Both the position numbers and the translations under genes were made by a program. A stretch of 16,421 nucleotides of DNA from an uncultured Collinsella sp. (lineage in GTDB: Bacteria > Actinomycetota > Coriobacteriia > Coriobacteriales > Coriobacteriaceae): positions 1 to 16,421 of the forward strand of contig UREE01000044.1 in the NCBI GenBank assembly GCA_900546825.1, read 5' to 3'. The first letter of the stretch is position 1, and each line of letters begins with the position of its first letter. Shown here in pieces: positions 1 through 7,794 of this stretch. The notes under the pieces are model-generated. The model was not told the origin of the DNA, searched no databases, and saw only the letters and a list, made by a program, of their open reading frames with translations.

Positions 1-71
1 TCAATGCCGCCTCGTTTCAAGGCACCTTGCTCGCTCTGGCGGGTTTTCGCTGTCGTTGCCAAAACATCGAC

Positions 72-129
72 GTAGCCATTGGGGACGCTCTTTAATGACT
101 GGTCGTTTAAGAACGTCCCCAATGGCTAC
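72..129. repeat. 58-nt palindrome downstream of the gal operon
   Basis: A 16-bp perfect inverted repeat (72-87 against 114-129) begins with GTAGCC and contains GGGGACG / CGTCCCC. The inner part continues as an interrupted stem (about 89-95 with 106-112). It lies beyond the galT terminator and has no T-run directly after either arm, so it is not a simple intrinsic terminator. The GTAG foot and long stem recall REP/RAYT-type repetitive palindromes; that is inference, as copy number cannot be judged here. Confidence 0.6.
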
Positions 130-133
130 ACTC

Positions 134-174
134 AAAAACGGCGCCCGTCGGCGATGTTGCCGGCGGGCGCCGTT
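134..174 (-). terminator. Rho-independent terminator of galKT
   Basis: A 16-bp stem (137-152 paired with 159-174, all Watson-Crick except one T-G pair) closes a 6-nt loop. Read on the minus strand it runs into a T-run (138-134). It begins about 45 nt after the galT stop codon and is the expected end of the galK-galT transcript. Confidence 0.88.
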
Positions 175-220
175 GTCTTGAAGACGAAATGATCCGTTTT
201 CCTCCGTCTCCAAGGGATCA

Positions 221-1849
221 TTACAGTGAGTCGATAAAGCGCTGCTGGGCGGCGCGGCCGGCTTCGTCCCACTTAAAGACGCCGGCGTTGTCGAGCACGT
301 GGCCAAACACTACGCCGACCTCCTCGTGCAGGATGCCGATGGCGCTATCCGCCGTAAGCTCGTCGGCGCGGCGGGCATAGACGTCCTCGGCCCACGCGGC
401 ATGGCTGCGGCAAAGGTCGTCGCCCTCGAGCGCACTGGCAAGGTCGTAGCTGGTATCGGCTTTGGCTGCCAGCAGGTGCTCGCGGACAGCGCCGAGCTCG
501 GGAACCAGGCGCGGCGGAAGAATAGCCAGGCCCATAACCTCGATCAGGCCGATGTTCTCCTTCTTAATGTGGTGATACTCGGCATGCGGGTGGAAAACGC
601 CCAGCGGATGCTCGTCGGTCGTGATATTGCAGCGAAGCGCCAGGTAGGCCTCGTAAATCTCGCCGCCGGCGTTGCCGCGGGAGTCGACGCGGCGGATGAC
701 GGGCGTCACGGTGTTGTGCGCTACGCCGTCGGCCGTGTGCGCGATAACGCCCACAGACTCGTCGGTCCACTCGCGCCAGGCGAGGATAATCTTCTCGGCA
801 GCGTCGAGCAGCTGAGCGCGGTCATGCGAGCGCAGGCGCAGCACCGAGAGCGGCCACTGCAGCACAGTGCCGGTGACCTGGTCAAAACCTGGCATGCTAA
901 ACTGCGAGACCTCGGTGGCATGCATCATGGGGAACTCGTGCGCGCCGCCCTGGAAGTGGTCGTGCGACAGAATCGAGCCGCCCACGATAGGCAGGTCGGC
1001 GTTGGAGCCGATGAAGTAATGCGGGAACAGGTCCACAAAGTCGAGCAGGCAAGTCAGGCCCTTGCGGTCGACGTGCATCGGACGATGCTCGGAGCTCATG
1101 GCAATGCAGTGCTCGTTAAAGTAGGCGTACGGGCTGTACTGGAAGCCCCAGCGCTCGCCGTCGAGCTGGATGGGGATAATGCGCAGGTTTTGGCGAGCGG
1201 GGTGAGCGCCGCCGTCGGCTGCGGCGGAGCGTCCGGGATAGCCCTCGTTTTCGATGCAGAGCTGGCAGGCGGGATACTTCTCGCCCGTGTTCTTGGCGGC
1301 ACCAGCCGCGGCGATATCGCGCGGGTCCTTCTCGGGCTTGGACAGGTTGATGGTGATCTCAAGATCGCCCCAGTTGGTGGGGGTGCCCCATTTGATGTTG
1401 CGCGCGATGGCGGCGCGGCGCACGTAGCCGGCGTCGCAGCACAGGCCGTAGAACCAGTCGGTCGCGGCGCGGGGCTCGTTGACGCCCATACGTCCGTTGA
1501 ACTCTTCGTTTACAACCGAAGGCCTCGGCATGAGCGCACCCATGATGCGCATGGCGATGCGGTCGCGGCCTGACGCCGTGTCCTCGGCGGCACCGTTGGT
1601 AACGGCGGCCTCGGAAAGCGCGGCAAGCGTGCCCTCCAGGTCAAAGTCGGGGAGTGTATCGGGGTGCAAGAGCGAAATCTTCTCGGTCTTGAGTGCCCAA
1701 GCCATGTCGAGTGCGGGGCCCGTGGCGCCGATGCACTCCAAAATGGTGTTGTATGCCCAGATCCGGTCGTCCTGGCCGATCATCGATCGGTGGATGGCGT
1801 ACTCGATCAGGTTCTGCGCGGCCTCTCGCACGTCAGTCATTACAGCCAT
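221..1849 (-). CDS. galT: UDP-glucose--hexose-1-phosphate uridylyltransferase (class II GalT)
   Basis: This cytoplasmic Leloir-pathway enzyme exchanges UMP between UDP-glucose and galactose-1-phosphate. The 542-residue protein fits the class II (Firmicutes/Actinobacteria) GalT family rather than the shorter E. coli type. Visible features are a cysteine-containing segment YPACQLC near residue 192, FNEH near 244, and the nucleotidyl-transfer motif GGSILSHDHFQGG at about 290-302 with histidines 296 and 298. The gene follows galK directly. The stated start overlaps the galK stop by 10 nt and has AAGGGGG 10 nt upstream; a second ATG at 1840 overlaps the galK TAA by one base (TAATG), which would give translational coupling, so the start is uncertain by three codons. 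A strong terminator follows. No galE lies in the window. The family call is confident. Confidence 0.95.
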   Translation of the reverse strand: MAVMTDVREAAQNLIEYAIHRSMIGQDDRIWAYNTILECIGATGPALDMAWALKTEKISLLHPDTLPDFDLEGTLAALSEAAVTNGAAEDTASGRDRIAMRIMGALMPRPSVVNEEFNGRMGVNEPRAATDWFYGLCCDAGYVRRAAIARNIKWGTPTNWGDLEITINLSKPEKDPRDIAAAGAAKNTGEKYPACQLCIENEGYPGRSAAADGGAHPARQNLRIIPIQLDGERWGFQYSPYAYFNEHCIAMSSEHRPMHVDRKGLTCLLDFVDLFPHYFIGSNADLPIVGGSILSHDHFQGGAHEFPMMHATEVSQFSMPGFDQVTGTVLQWPLSVLRLRSHDRAQLLDAAEKIILAWREWTDESVGVIAHTADGVAHNTVTPVIRRVDSRGNAGGEIYEAYLALRCNITTDEHPLGVFHPHAEYHHIKKENIGLIEVMGLAILPPRLVPELGAVREHLLAAKADTSYDLASALEGDDLCRSHAAWAEDVYARRADELTADSAIGILHEEVGVVFGHVLDNAGVFKWDEAGRAAQQRFIDSL

Positions 1850-3045
1850 GCCGCGTAAGCCCCCTTGTCAGAGATGGCGTAGTGACGGGCAGAGCCCTCG
1901 CCCAGCCAGCCGTTCATCTTGGCAATGAAGGTGTCGACCAGATCGAGCGGCACGAAGGCCTGGATGGTGCCACCAAAGCCGCCACCGTGAATGCGAACGG
2001 CGCCGCGGCCGTCGAGCACGTGCTCGGCCAGCGCCAAGGCATACATGGAAGGCTGTTCAGATCCCAGCTTGGCAACGACATTCTGCAGGTACATGGCAGA
2101 GCTGGCGCCGGACTCGCGCGTCAGGACCAGGAACTGGTCGATGTCGCCGGCGTTCAGGGCAGCCCAGCGCTTGTCGACCAGGCCGTTTTCGTACCAGTAG
2201 TGAACGGCGCGCAGGCAGGCGCGGTCGCCCAGCTTGGCGCGCAGCTCGGGGAGTTTAGCGTCAAAGTCGGCAACGTCGACCTCGCACAGGCGTGCCTTGC
2301 CAAACTCGGCGGCGACGTCCTGCATCTCGCGCGGAACGGCGGCGTAGTCGTCGGTAGCTGCCACATGGTCGGCGCCAACCTTAACGAGCACAAGTGCATA
2401 ACCGTGATCCTCAAAGTTGAGCTCGAGCTTTTGGGTCTTAGGCCGGGCCTGGTCCTCAAAGTCCATGTAGGCAAGGCCGCCCAGGCACACAGCGGCCTGG
2501 TCCATCAGACCGCAGGGCTTGCCGTAGTAGTTGTTCTCGGTGCGCTGACTCATCTGGGCGAGCGTGACGGGCTCAATGGCGGGCGCGCCCCAGAGTGCCT
2601 CCATGGCACGACCGTACGCGGCCTCGACGGCGGCAGAGCTGGAAAGACCGCCGCCCGAGGGGACGGAGCAGGTAAAGGCAAAGTCGAAGCCGTGGGGCTC
2701 AACGCCAAGGGCTGCAATCTCGTGGGCCATGCCGCGGACGAGGCTTGCGGACGTGCCCTTCTCGGACTCCTGAACGTCTAGCGTGTCGAGCGCGATTTCA
2801 AACGTGGGATAGCCCTCGTCGGCTACGCGAACCTTGTTGGAATCGGTTGCCACGGCGATGCCGTCGACGGCGACATCGAGCGAGCCGGCGATAACGTGGC
2901 CACCCTCGTGGTCGGTGTGGTTGCCGCTGATCTCGGAGCGGCCGGGCGCGTGCACATAGAGCACCTGGCGATCGCCGATGGGCCCAAACTCCTCCTCGAA
3001 CAGCTTGGTGAGCGTGGCGAGTGTCTTTTCGTCGGGGGTGGTCAT
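1840..3045 (-). CDS. galK: Galactokinase (GHMP kinase family)
   Basis: Phosphorylates galactose to galactose-1-phosphate with ATP, feeding GalT encoded directly downstream. The 401-residue protein has the three GHMP motifs: an N-terminal galactokinase signature in variant form, GRSEISGNHTDHEGG at 35-49; the ATP-binding loop VPSGGGLSSSAA at 128-139; and a C-terminal GGGFGGT. CGLMDQ (178-183) supplies the catalytic aspartate, D182. The usual signature is GRxNLIGEHTDYN; here Asn replaces the Glu before His-Thr-Asp, a variant I associate with gut Firmicutes/Actinobacteria galactokinases. The ATG is preceded by AAGGAAAGGA at a normal distance. It is first in a galK-galT operon, divergent from a LacI regulator, with operator-like sites upstream, so galactose-responsive repression is likely. 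Confidence 0.95.
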   Translation of the reverse strand: MTTPDEKTLATLTKLFEEEFGPIGDRQVLYVHAPGRSEISGNHTDHEGGHVIAGSLDVAVDGIAVATDSNKVRVADEGYPTFEIALDTLDVQESEKGTSASLVRGMAHEIAALGVEPHGFDFAFTCSVPSGGGLSSSAAVEAAYGRAMEALWGAPAIEPVTLAQMSQRTENNYYGKPCGLMDQAAVCLGGLAYMDFEDQARPKTQKLELNFEDHGYALVLVKVGADHVAATDDYAAVPREMQDVAAEFGKARLCEVDVADFDAKLPELRAKLGDRACLRAVHYWYENGLVDKRWAALNAGDIDQFLVLTRESGASSAMYLQNVVAKLGSEQPSMYALALAEHVLDGRGAVRIHGGGFGGTIQAFVPLDLVDTFIAKMNGWLGEGSARHYAISDKGAYAAWL

Positions 3046-3089
3046 GGGAGTCCTTTCCTTGGCGCATACTGACGAGTTTTCCGTCGTAG

Positions 3090-3102
3090 TGAGTACGTTA
3101 AC
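3090..3102. promoter_or_regulatory. LacI-type operator-like site 1 (galK side)
   Basis: TGAGTACGTTAAC has the central CG and half-palindromic shape of LacI/GalR operators. It lies 45-57 nt upstream of the galK start codon and is the exact reverse complement of the site at 3155-3167. It is probably bound by the divergent LacI-family protein; binding is inferred. Confidence 0.65.
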
Positions 3103-3154
3103 AATCTGAAGCGGCGTGAACTCAGCATCTACGATGCCGCACGTTACGGGCTAT

Positions 3155-3167
3155 GTTAACGTACTCA
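3155..3167. promoter_or_regulatory. LacI-type operator-like site 2
   Basis: GTTAACGTACTCA is the exact inverted copy of site 1, with centres 64 bp apart (about six helical turns), so both would lie on the same face of the helix. That geometry allows cooperative binding or DNA looping across the galK promoter region. I found no confident -35/-10 pair. Confidence 0.65.
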
Positions 3168-3277
3168 TAACACAACGCTTATCACTTTTTGAGAATCTGG
3201 TAATCGGTAGAAATTCAGCCGTGAACGGTATTGCCGTATGGACTTATAGAGCAGAAGAGTTGCGGATTGAAAAAGTA

Positions 3278-3289
3278 GAGTACGTTAAC
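3278..3289. promoter_or_regulatory. LacI-type operator-like site 3 (regulator side)
   Basis: GAGTACGTTAAC matches site 1 over 12 bases in the same orientation. It lies about 95 nt upstream of the regulator's GTG start and about 123 bp from site 2. Its position suggests autoregulation of the LacI-family gene. The rest of the 338-bp intergenic region (3046-3383) holds no gene I can support. Confidence 0.6.
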
Positions 3290-3383
3290 ATGCGTCCGAC
3301 GATAGCGGGCCTCGGCGCGGGGTGTATTTCTGCCCGGGCCGGCATGCACGCTATTCAGATCTCGCAACGGTGAAGGTGATCCT

Positions 3384-4415
3384 GTGGCAAGGCGCCCGTC
3401 CAACGATACAGGTACGCGTCCGGTCTCCATGGCCGACGTCGCCCGCGCTGCTGGCGTTTCGCAGCAGACGGTTTCGCGCGTCGCCAACGGCTTGCCCAAC
3501 GTTAACGAGCAGACGCGCCAGCGCGTGCAGGCCGCTATGCAAGAGCTCGGCTTTCGTCCGAGTTATGCCGGTCGCTCGCTGCGCGACGGCCGCTACCATT
3601 CGGTCGGTCTGTGCGTCAACGATGTCACCAAGTTTGGCAACCTCTCAATGATCGACGGCATCGCCAGCGCTGCTCGCGAGCATAATTGCGCCATCACGCT
3701 GGTCGAGATGTCCAAGACCGAGGAGTTTTCGCTTGCCGAGGCCACGCGTCGTATGGCTGCGCTGCCCGTGGACGGCATCATCATCGGCATGAGCCGCATG
3801 GCGCCCGATTTTGAGACGTTTGATCCACTGCCGGGCATTGGCACGGTCATCGTTACCATGTACGCGCATCCGCGCGTGACCACGGTCGATTCCGACCATT
3901 ACGGCTGCTCGCTCTTGCTTATGGATCACCTGTTTGAGCTGGGGCACGAGCAGATTCGCTATATTGGCGGCCCGTCGTTCTCGGTCGACGAGCAATTTCG
4001 TCGCGCCGGTTGGCAGGATGCGCTCGAGCGTAAACACATCGAGCTGGCAGAGCCGCTCGAGGGCGATTGGTCTGCCAACAGCGGCTACGAGGCCGGCAGA
4101 TATCTGGCCGAGCACGATCGCACCATGACGGCGATCTATGCGGCAAACGACCAGATGGCAAACGGGGCCATCGCCGCGCTGCGCGATAGTGGCCTGCGCG
4201 TGCCCGAGGATGTGAGCGTGGTGGGCGTCGACGATTCGCTCGATGATTTTGTCGCACACAACGAGCTCACGACCGTGCGATTCGATCTACATCAGCGCGG
4301 ACGCGAGGTATTCGAGCATGCGGTTCCCGAGGCGGGTGCGGCGGACAAAACCGTTGCCATTCGTATTCCCGGCCAGCTTATCGTTCGACATAGTACGGCG
4401 GCACCGCGCGCATAG
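3384..4415 (+). CDS. LacI/GalR-family transcriptional regulator, probable repressor of galKT
   Basis: The 343-residue protein has the LacI layout: a DNA-binding helix-turn-helix at about 16-36 (MADVARAAGVSQQTVSRVAN), a hinge region ending near LGFRPSYAGRSLR (55-67), then a periplasmic-binding-protein-like sensor domain to the C terminus, including AANDQMANGAIAAL and the late VSVVGVDD motif. The GTG start has AAGGTG five bases upstream; an ATG at 3429 lies too close to the recognition helices to be preferred. It is divergent from galK across a region with three operator-like repeats, so it most likely represses galKT and itself, with galactose or a derivative as inducer. The ligand is inferred from context only. 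Confidence 0.92.
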   Translation: MARRPSNDTGTRPVSMADVARAAGVSQQTVSRVANGLPNVNEQTRQRVQAAMQELGFRPSYAGRSLRDGRYHSVGLCVNDVTKFGNLSMIDGIASAAREHNCAITLVEMSKTEEFSLAEATRRMAALPVDGIIIGMSRMAPDFETFDPLPGIGTVIVTMYAHPRVTTVDSDHYGCSLLLMDHLFELGHEQIRYIGGPSFSVDEQFRRAGWQDALERKHIELAEPLEGDWSANSGYEAGRYLAEHDRTMTAIYAANDQMANGAIAALRDSGLRVPEDVSVVGVDDSLDDFVAHNELTTVRFDLHQRGREVFEHAVPEAGAADKTVAIRIPGQLIVRHSTAAPRA

Positions 4416-4498
4416 TTTGTGCTGATAAACGGCGATTTATCGCATTTCAATAACAATCGGTAAGGATGTCGGCAGATAGCTGTTGGGATGCAGCCGAG

Positions 4499-4507
4499 TG
4501 CTATGAT
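4499..4507 (+). promoter_or_regulatory. Extended -10 promoter for the flavodiiron gene
   Basis: TGCTATGAT is a TGn-extended -10 hexamer (TATGAT at 4502-4507) about 38 nt upstream of the start codon. No good -35 stands at 17 bp; TTGGGA at 4483 is too close. The extended -10 may compensate. Confidence 0.5.
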
Positions 4508-4544
4508 AGACGGGCTCTTTTGTCTATCTAGGAGGCTTTGCCTG

Positions 4545-5705
4545 ATGGAGATCACCAAGGATATCCGCTACGTTGGCGTCGACGATCACGACATTGACCT
4601 GTTCGAGGGCCAGTACGATGTGTCCGAGAACGGTATGGCATACAACAGCTACGTTATCTTGGGCGAAAAGATCGCTGTCGCCGATTCAGTCGACGGCGGT
4701 TTTGTTGACGAGTGGCTCGGCAACATCGAGGCCGTGCTCGATGGCCGTACGCCCGACTACCTGGTCGTCCATCACATGGAGCCCGATCACTCCGCCGGCA
4801 TTGCCGCCTTTATGGAGCGCTATCCCCAGGCCCAGATCGTGGCAAGCATGGGTGCCTTCCGCATGATGGTCAACTTCTTTGGCACCGATTTCCCCGAGCG
4901 CAAGATGGTCGTCAAAGAGGGCGATGTGCTCGACCTGGGCGGCCACAGCCTGACCTTTGTTGGCGCCCCCAACGTTCACTGGCCCGAGGTGCTCTTCTCC
5001 TACGAGTCTACCGACAAGGTGCTCTTTAGTGCCGACGGCTTTGGCAAGTTTGGCGCTAACGACATCGAGGATCCCGAGGGTTGGGCTTGCGAAGCTCGCC
5101 GCTACTACTTTGGCATCGTCGGTAAGTTCGGCAAATTCGTGCAGGCCGTGCTTAAGAAGGCCGCCGATCTGGACATCCAGATCATCTGCCCGCTTCATGG
5201 CCCCGTGCTGACCGAGAACCTGGGCTACTACCTCGACACCTACAACACCTGGTCGAGCTATCAGCCCGAGGACGAGGGCATCACCATTGCCTACGCGAGC
5301 GTCTACGGTCACCTGGAGGCTGCCGTCGAGGAGCTTGCATCTGCGCTTGAGGCTCGCGGCCAGAAGGTTTCCGTCTTTGACCTGGCTCGCGACGACATGG
5401 CCGAGGCTGTTGAGGATGCGTTCCGCTATGACCGTCTGGTGCTCGCCTCCATCACCTATCAGGGCGAGATTTTCCCGTGCATGAGCACCTTCATCCACAC
5501 GCTCGCCGAGCATGCCTACCAGAACCGCACCGTGGCGCTCGTCGAGGCCGGTTCCTGGGCACCTGCCGCCGCTAAGGTTATGACCAAGGAGCTCGAGGGC
5601 ATGAAAGACATCACGCTGACGCAGAACAAGGTGACCGTCCTAGGCTCGCTCAACGACACTTCGCGTGCACAGATCGAAGCCCTCGCTGACGAGCTCTCCA
5701 AGTAG
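4545..5705 (+). CDS. Flavodiiron protein (FprA / rubredoxin:oxygen oxidoreductase type)
   Basis: A cytoplasmic FMN-diiron enzyme that reduces O2 to water and/or NO to N2O, protecting anaerobes. The ATG at 4545 is chosen because GGAGG stands nine bases upstream; in-frame codons from 4488 lack such a site. The 386-residue protein has an N-terminal metallo-beta-lactamase-like domain (to about 245) with the diiron motif HMEPDH (H77, E79, D81, H82), H145, D164 and H218, then a C-terminal flavodoxin domain from about 248 (IAYASVYGHLEAA, FMN phosphate loop). It has no fused rubredoxin or flavin reductase domain, so it is class A and needs a separate electron donor, which is not in the window. It appears monocistronic: promoter upstream, terminator 24 nt after the stop. 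O2 versus NO preference cannot be read from sequence. Confidence 0.93.
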   Translation: MEITKDIRYVGVDDHDIDLFEGQYDVSENGMAYNSYVILGEKIAVADSVDGGFVDEWLGNIEAVLDGRTPDYLVVHHMEPDHSAGIAAFMERYPQAQIVASMGAFRMMVNFFGTDFPERKMVVKEGDVLDLGGHSLTFVGAPNVHWPEVLFSYESTDKVLFSADGFGKFGANDIEDPEGWACEARRYYFGIVGKFGKFVQAVLKKAADLDIQIICPLHGPVLTENLGYYLDTYNTWSSYQPEDEGITIAYASVYGHLEAAVEELASALEARGQKVSVFDLARDDMAEAVEDAFRYDRLVLASITYQGEIFPCMSTFIHTLAEHAYQNRTVALVEAGSWAPAAAKVMTKELEGMKDITLTQNKVTVLGSLNDTSRAQIEALADELSK

Positions 5706-5728
5706 CGACACGTTCACTTTTGACGCTC

Positions 5729-5769
5729 AAACCACCACAAAGGGGACAGGCACCTTTGTGGTGGTTTTT
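5729..5769. terminator. Bidirectional terminator between convergent genes
   Basis: A stem of about 14-16 bp (5729-5743 paired with 5753-5767) encloses a 9-nt loop and is followed on the plus strand by TTTTTGTTTTT. The minus-strand side has a shorter T-run, so it may also end the convergent DeoR transcript, whose stop is at 5774. The 5' arm and loop contain GGGGACAGGCACC; similar GGGGAC strings recur in other palindromes of this window. Confidence 0.88.
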
Positions 5770-5773
5770 GTTT

Positions 5774-6577
5774 TTAGATGCGGGCGATGACGAGATTTGG
5801 GCGGGCGTCGTCGACGGTCTCGGCGATTGAGGTGGCGACGGCATCGTCGGGATCACGGTCCATCACGATGGTGTTGACATCGGTCAGTTCGGCAAAACGG
5901 TACATGCCGCGTCCGTTGACCTTGCTGGCATCCATGAGGGCGACGCTTTGACGGGCTGCGGCGATCATAGCCGTTTTGGCCTCGGCCATCTGCGGAAAGT
6001 CGGTCGTAAAGCCGCAGCCGGGAACAAAAGCGCCGGGGCACATGATGGCCAGATCGGCATGGACCATTTGGAGTGCCTGCATCGTGAGCGGTCCGTACAG
6101 ATAGCGATGGCCTTTGCGCAGTGCCCCGCCCAGCATGACGACATCGACTGAGGGCATGCTCTCGTCGATGTAATCGGCAATGGTAATGTCGGCCGTGATG
6201 ACGGTGATGCCATCGCGCTGGTCGAGGAGCCGGACGAACTCGAGCGCTGTGGTGCCCGAGTCGACGAGCAGAGTGTCACCATTGCCGACGAGTTCAATGG
6301 CGCTTTGCGCGATGGCCTGCTTGGCGGCGACGTTGACATTGATGCGGCGATCCTGCGTGGAAACGGTCAGGCGTTTGTGGAGCGATACGGCACCGCCATG
6401 CGTGCGGCGCAGCTTGCCTGCTTCGGCGAGCGCGTCCAGGTCGGCGCGGGCGGTGACGGAGGACACGCCAAAGGTCTGGGCGATTTCTGCTACCTGCACC
6501 GAGGCGTTATGCTCAAGCATCTCCATGATGGCGGCGCGACGCTCATCGGCGAAGGCTCGGGTTGTTACATGGGCCAT
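5774..6577 (-). CDS. DeoR-family transcriptional regulator
   Basis: The 267-residue protein has an N-terminal winged helix-turn-helix (about 10-62, including MLEHNASVQVAEIAQTFGVS and the typical RRTHGG after it) and a C-terminal sugar-phosphate-sensing domain with GDTLLVDSGTTALEF near 100. DeoR proteins usually repress sugar catabolic operons and are released by a phosphorylated sugar. The ATG has GGAG six bases upstream. It is divergent from a class II ketose-bisphosphate aldolase across 335 bp, which makes that aldolase the most likely target and a sugar phosphate the likely effector. Convergent with the flavodiiron gene, sharing its terminator. Confidence 0.92.
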   Translation of the reverse strand: MAHVTTRAFADERRAAIMEMLEHNASVQVAEIAQTFGVSSVTARADLDALAEAGKLRRTHGGAVSLHKRLTVSTQDRRINVNVAAKQAIAQSAIELVGNGDTLLVDSGTTALEFVRLLDQRDGITVITADITIADYIDESMPSVDVVMLGGALRKGHRYLYGPLTMQALQMVHADLAIMCPGAFVPGCGFTTDFPQMAEAKTAMIAAARQSVALMDASKVNGRGMYRFAELTDVNTIVMDRDPDDAVATSIAETVDDARPNLVIARI

Positions 6578-6912
6578 AGCTGCTCCATCCTCAACTGAAA
6601 TTTGCAGGAATTGTGTTGAGTCAATTTTCGTTCATTTTCTTTTTGTGTAAGAAAACACCTTTCGATTACTTGTCTTTTCTATAAAAGAAAGATGATTCGC
6701 TTGAAAACTTCAATGTCGTATAGAGGAATCCGGTGCGAATCTCTTCCGTTTGCTTTTCAAAAACAAGCGTCTTGACCTGTGCGCCGCTGATATCTCATAC
6801 GTGTGACGCCTTCAATTTTCATACAATGGTCGCAGCAAAACGCAAGGTAAAACGCCTTGTGAACAACTACGCCCGATGTCCAGATGCGGGCGAGGGAGAG
6901 GAGCAAACGCTC
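6578..6912. promoter_or_regulatory. Divergent intergenic region between deoR-type gene and aldolase
   Basis: This 335-bp stretch is AT-rich from about 6600 to 6720, unlike its surroundings. It contains the inverted repeat TCTTTT-CTAT-AAAAGA (6673-6688) and GTGT/ACAC arms near 6645-6658, both candidate DeoR-type operator parts. TATAAA (6680-6685) and TATAGA (about 6720) could be -10 hexamers on the plus strand, but no -35 is convincing. An in-frame extension of the aldolase frame back to 6733 is not favoured because it has no ribosome site and unusual composition. Confidence 0.45.
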
Positions 6913-7770
6913 ATGGCACTTGTTACCACCGAAAAGATGCTCAAGGACGCTCAGGCCGGCCACTACGCCGTCGGCGCGTTCAACGTCGAGAACCTCGAGT
7001 TTGTTATGGCCGTTCTGGCTGCTGCCGAGGAGACCAAGTCCCCCGTCATCATGCAGACCACCCCGGGCACCATCAAGACCGCTGGTCTGGACTACTTCTA
7101 CGGCATGGTCAAGGCTGCCGCCGAGCGCGCTTCCGTGCCCGTCGCTCTGCACCTCGATCACGGCGATGGCTATGACCGCTGCATGCAGGCTTTCCGCACG
7201 GGCTACACCTCCGTTATGATCGACGGCTCGCACGAGTCCTTCGAGGACAACATCGCCCTGACCAAGTCCGTCGCCGACGCTGGCCGCGCCATGGGCGTGC
7301 CCGTCGAGGCCGAGCTCGGCAAGGTCGGCGGTAAGGAGGACGACGGTCCCGCGGTTGAGGGCGAGAGCCCCTACACCGATCCTGCCGAGGCCAAGGAGTT
7401 TGTTGAGCGCACCGGCTGCACCTCGCTGGCCATTGGCGTTGGCACCAGCCACGGCGTGTACACGAGCGATCCTCACATCGAGCAGTCCGTGGTCAAGGCC
7501 ATTCGCGACGCCGTCGACGTGCCGCTGGTCCTGCACGGCACCTCCGGTGTGCCCGATGAGCAGGTTGCCGAGGCTGTGAAGAACGGCATCTGCAAGGTTA
7601 ACTACGCCACCGAGCTGCGTCAGGCTTACACCAAGGGCTTCATGGCCTACATGGCCGAGAACCCCGCCTGCTTCGATCCTAAGAAGCCGGCCAAGGAGGG
7701 CATGCGCGAGATCACCGAGCTGGTTAAGATCCGCATGACCAACCTCAACTCTGTGGGCAAAGCAGAGTAA
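6913..7770 (+). CDS. Class II ketose-1,6-bisphosphate aldolase (fructose- or tagatose-bisphosphate)
   Basis: A zinc-dependent aldolase that cleaves fructose-1,6- or tagatose-1,6-bisphosphate to dihydroxyacetone phosphate and glyceraldehyde-3-phosphate. The start at 6913 is supported by GAGGAG about eight bases upstream and by the family N terminus (TEKMLKDAQAGHYAVGAFNV); the 285-residue length matches the GatY/KbaY/short Fba group. Catalytic and zinc residues are visible: HLDHGD (D82, H83), VEAELGKVGG (131-140), GTSHG (H180) and LHGTSG (H208), followed by the phosphate-binding KVNYATEL. Residue numbering resembles GatY/KbaY, and the divergent DeoR regulator suggests an inducible catabolic role, but many Actinobacteria and Firmicutes use this type as their glycolytic Fba. 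Substrate is left open. Confidence 0.92.
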   Translation: MALVTTEKMLKDAQAGHYAVGAFNVENLEFVMAVLAAAEETKSPVIMQTTPGTIKTAGLDYFYGMVKAAAERASVPVALHLDHGDGYDRCMQAFRTGYTSVMIDGSHESFEDNIALTKSVADAGRAMGVPVEAELGKVGGKEDDGPAVEGESPYTDPAEAKEFVERTGCTSLAIGVGTSHGVYTSDPHIEQSVVKAIRDAVDVPLVLHGTSGVPDEQVAEAVKNGICKVNYATELRQAYTKGFMAYMAENPACFDPKKPAKEGMREITELVKIRMTNLNSVGKAE

Positions 7771-7794
7771 CAGCAAGGGTACTCTGATCCCATC

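Noticed and set aside
299..1573. 424-codon open frame on the plus strand
   Set aside because: It is antisense to galT, lacks motifs and has no ribosome site. Long antisense frames are expected opposite genes with strongly G/C-biased third positions.
1693..2781. 362-codon plus-strand frame
   Set aside because: Antisense to galK, whose GHMP motifs are unmistakable; no recognisable domain in this frame.
3116..3373. 85-codon plus-strand frame in the gal intergenic region
   Set aside because: It spans the operator sites, has no ribosome site and no protein-like character; the region is better explained as regulatory.
4686..5513. 275-codon minus-strand frame
   Set aside because: Shadow of the flavodiiron gene on the opposite strand.
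6733..6912. 60-codon N-terminal extension of the aldolase
   Set aside because: The extension does not fit the family N terminus, and a good ribosome site stands before the ATG at 6913.
6757..7776. 339-codon minus-strand frame
   Set aside because: Shadow of the aldolase gene; the aldolase has all catalytic residues and a ribosome site.
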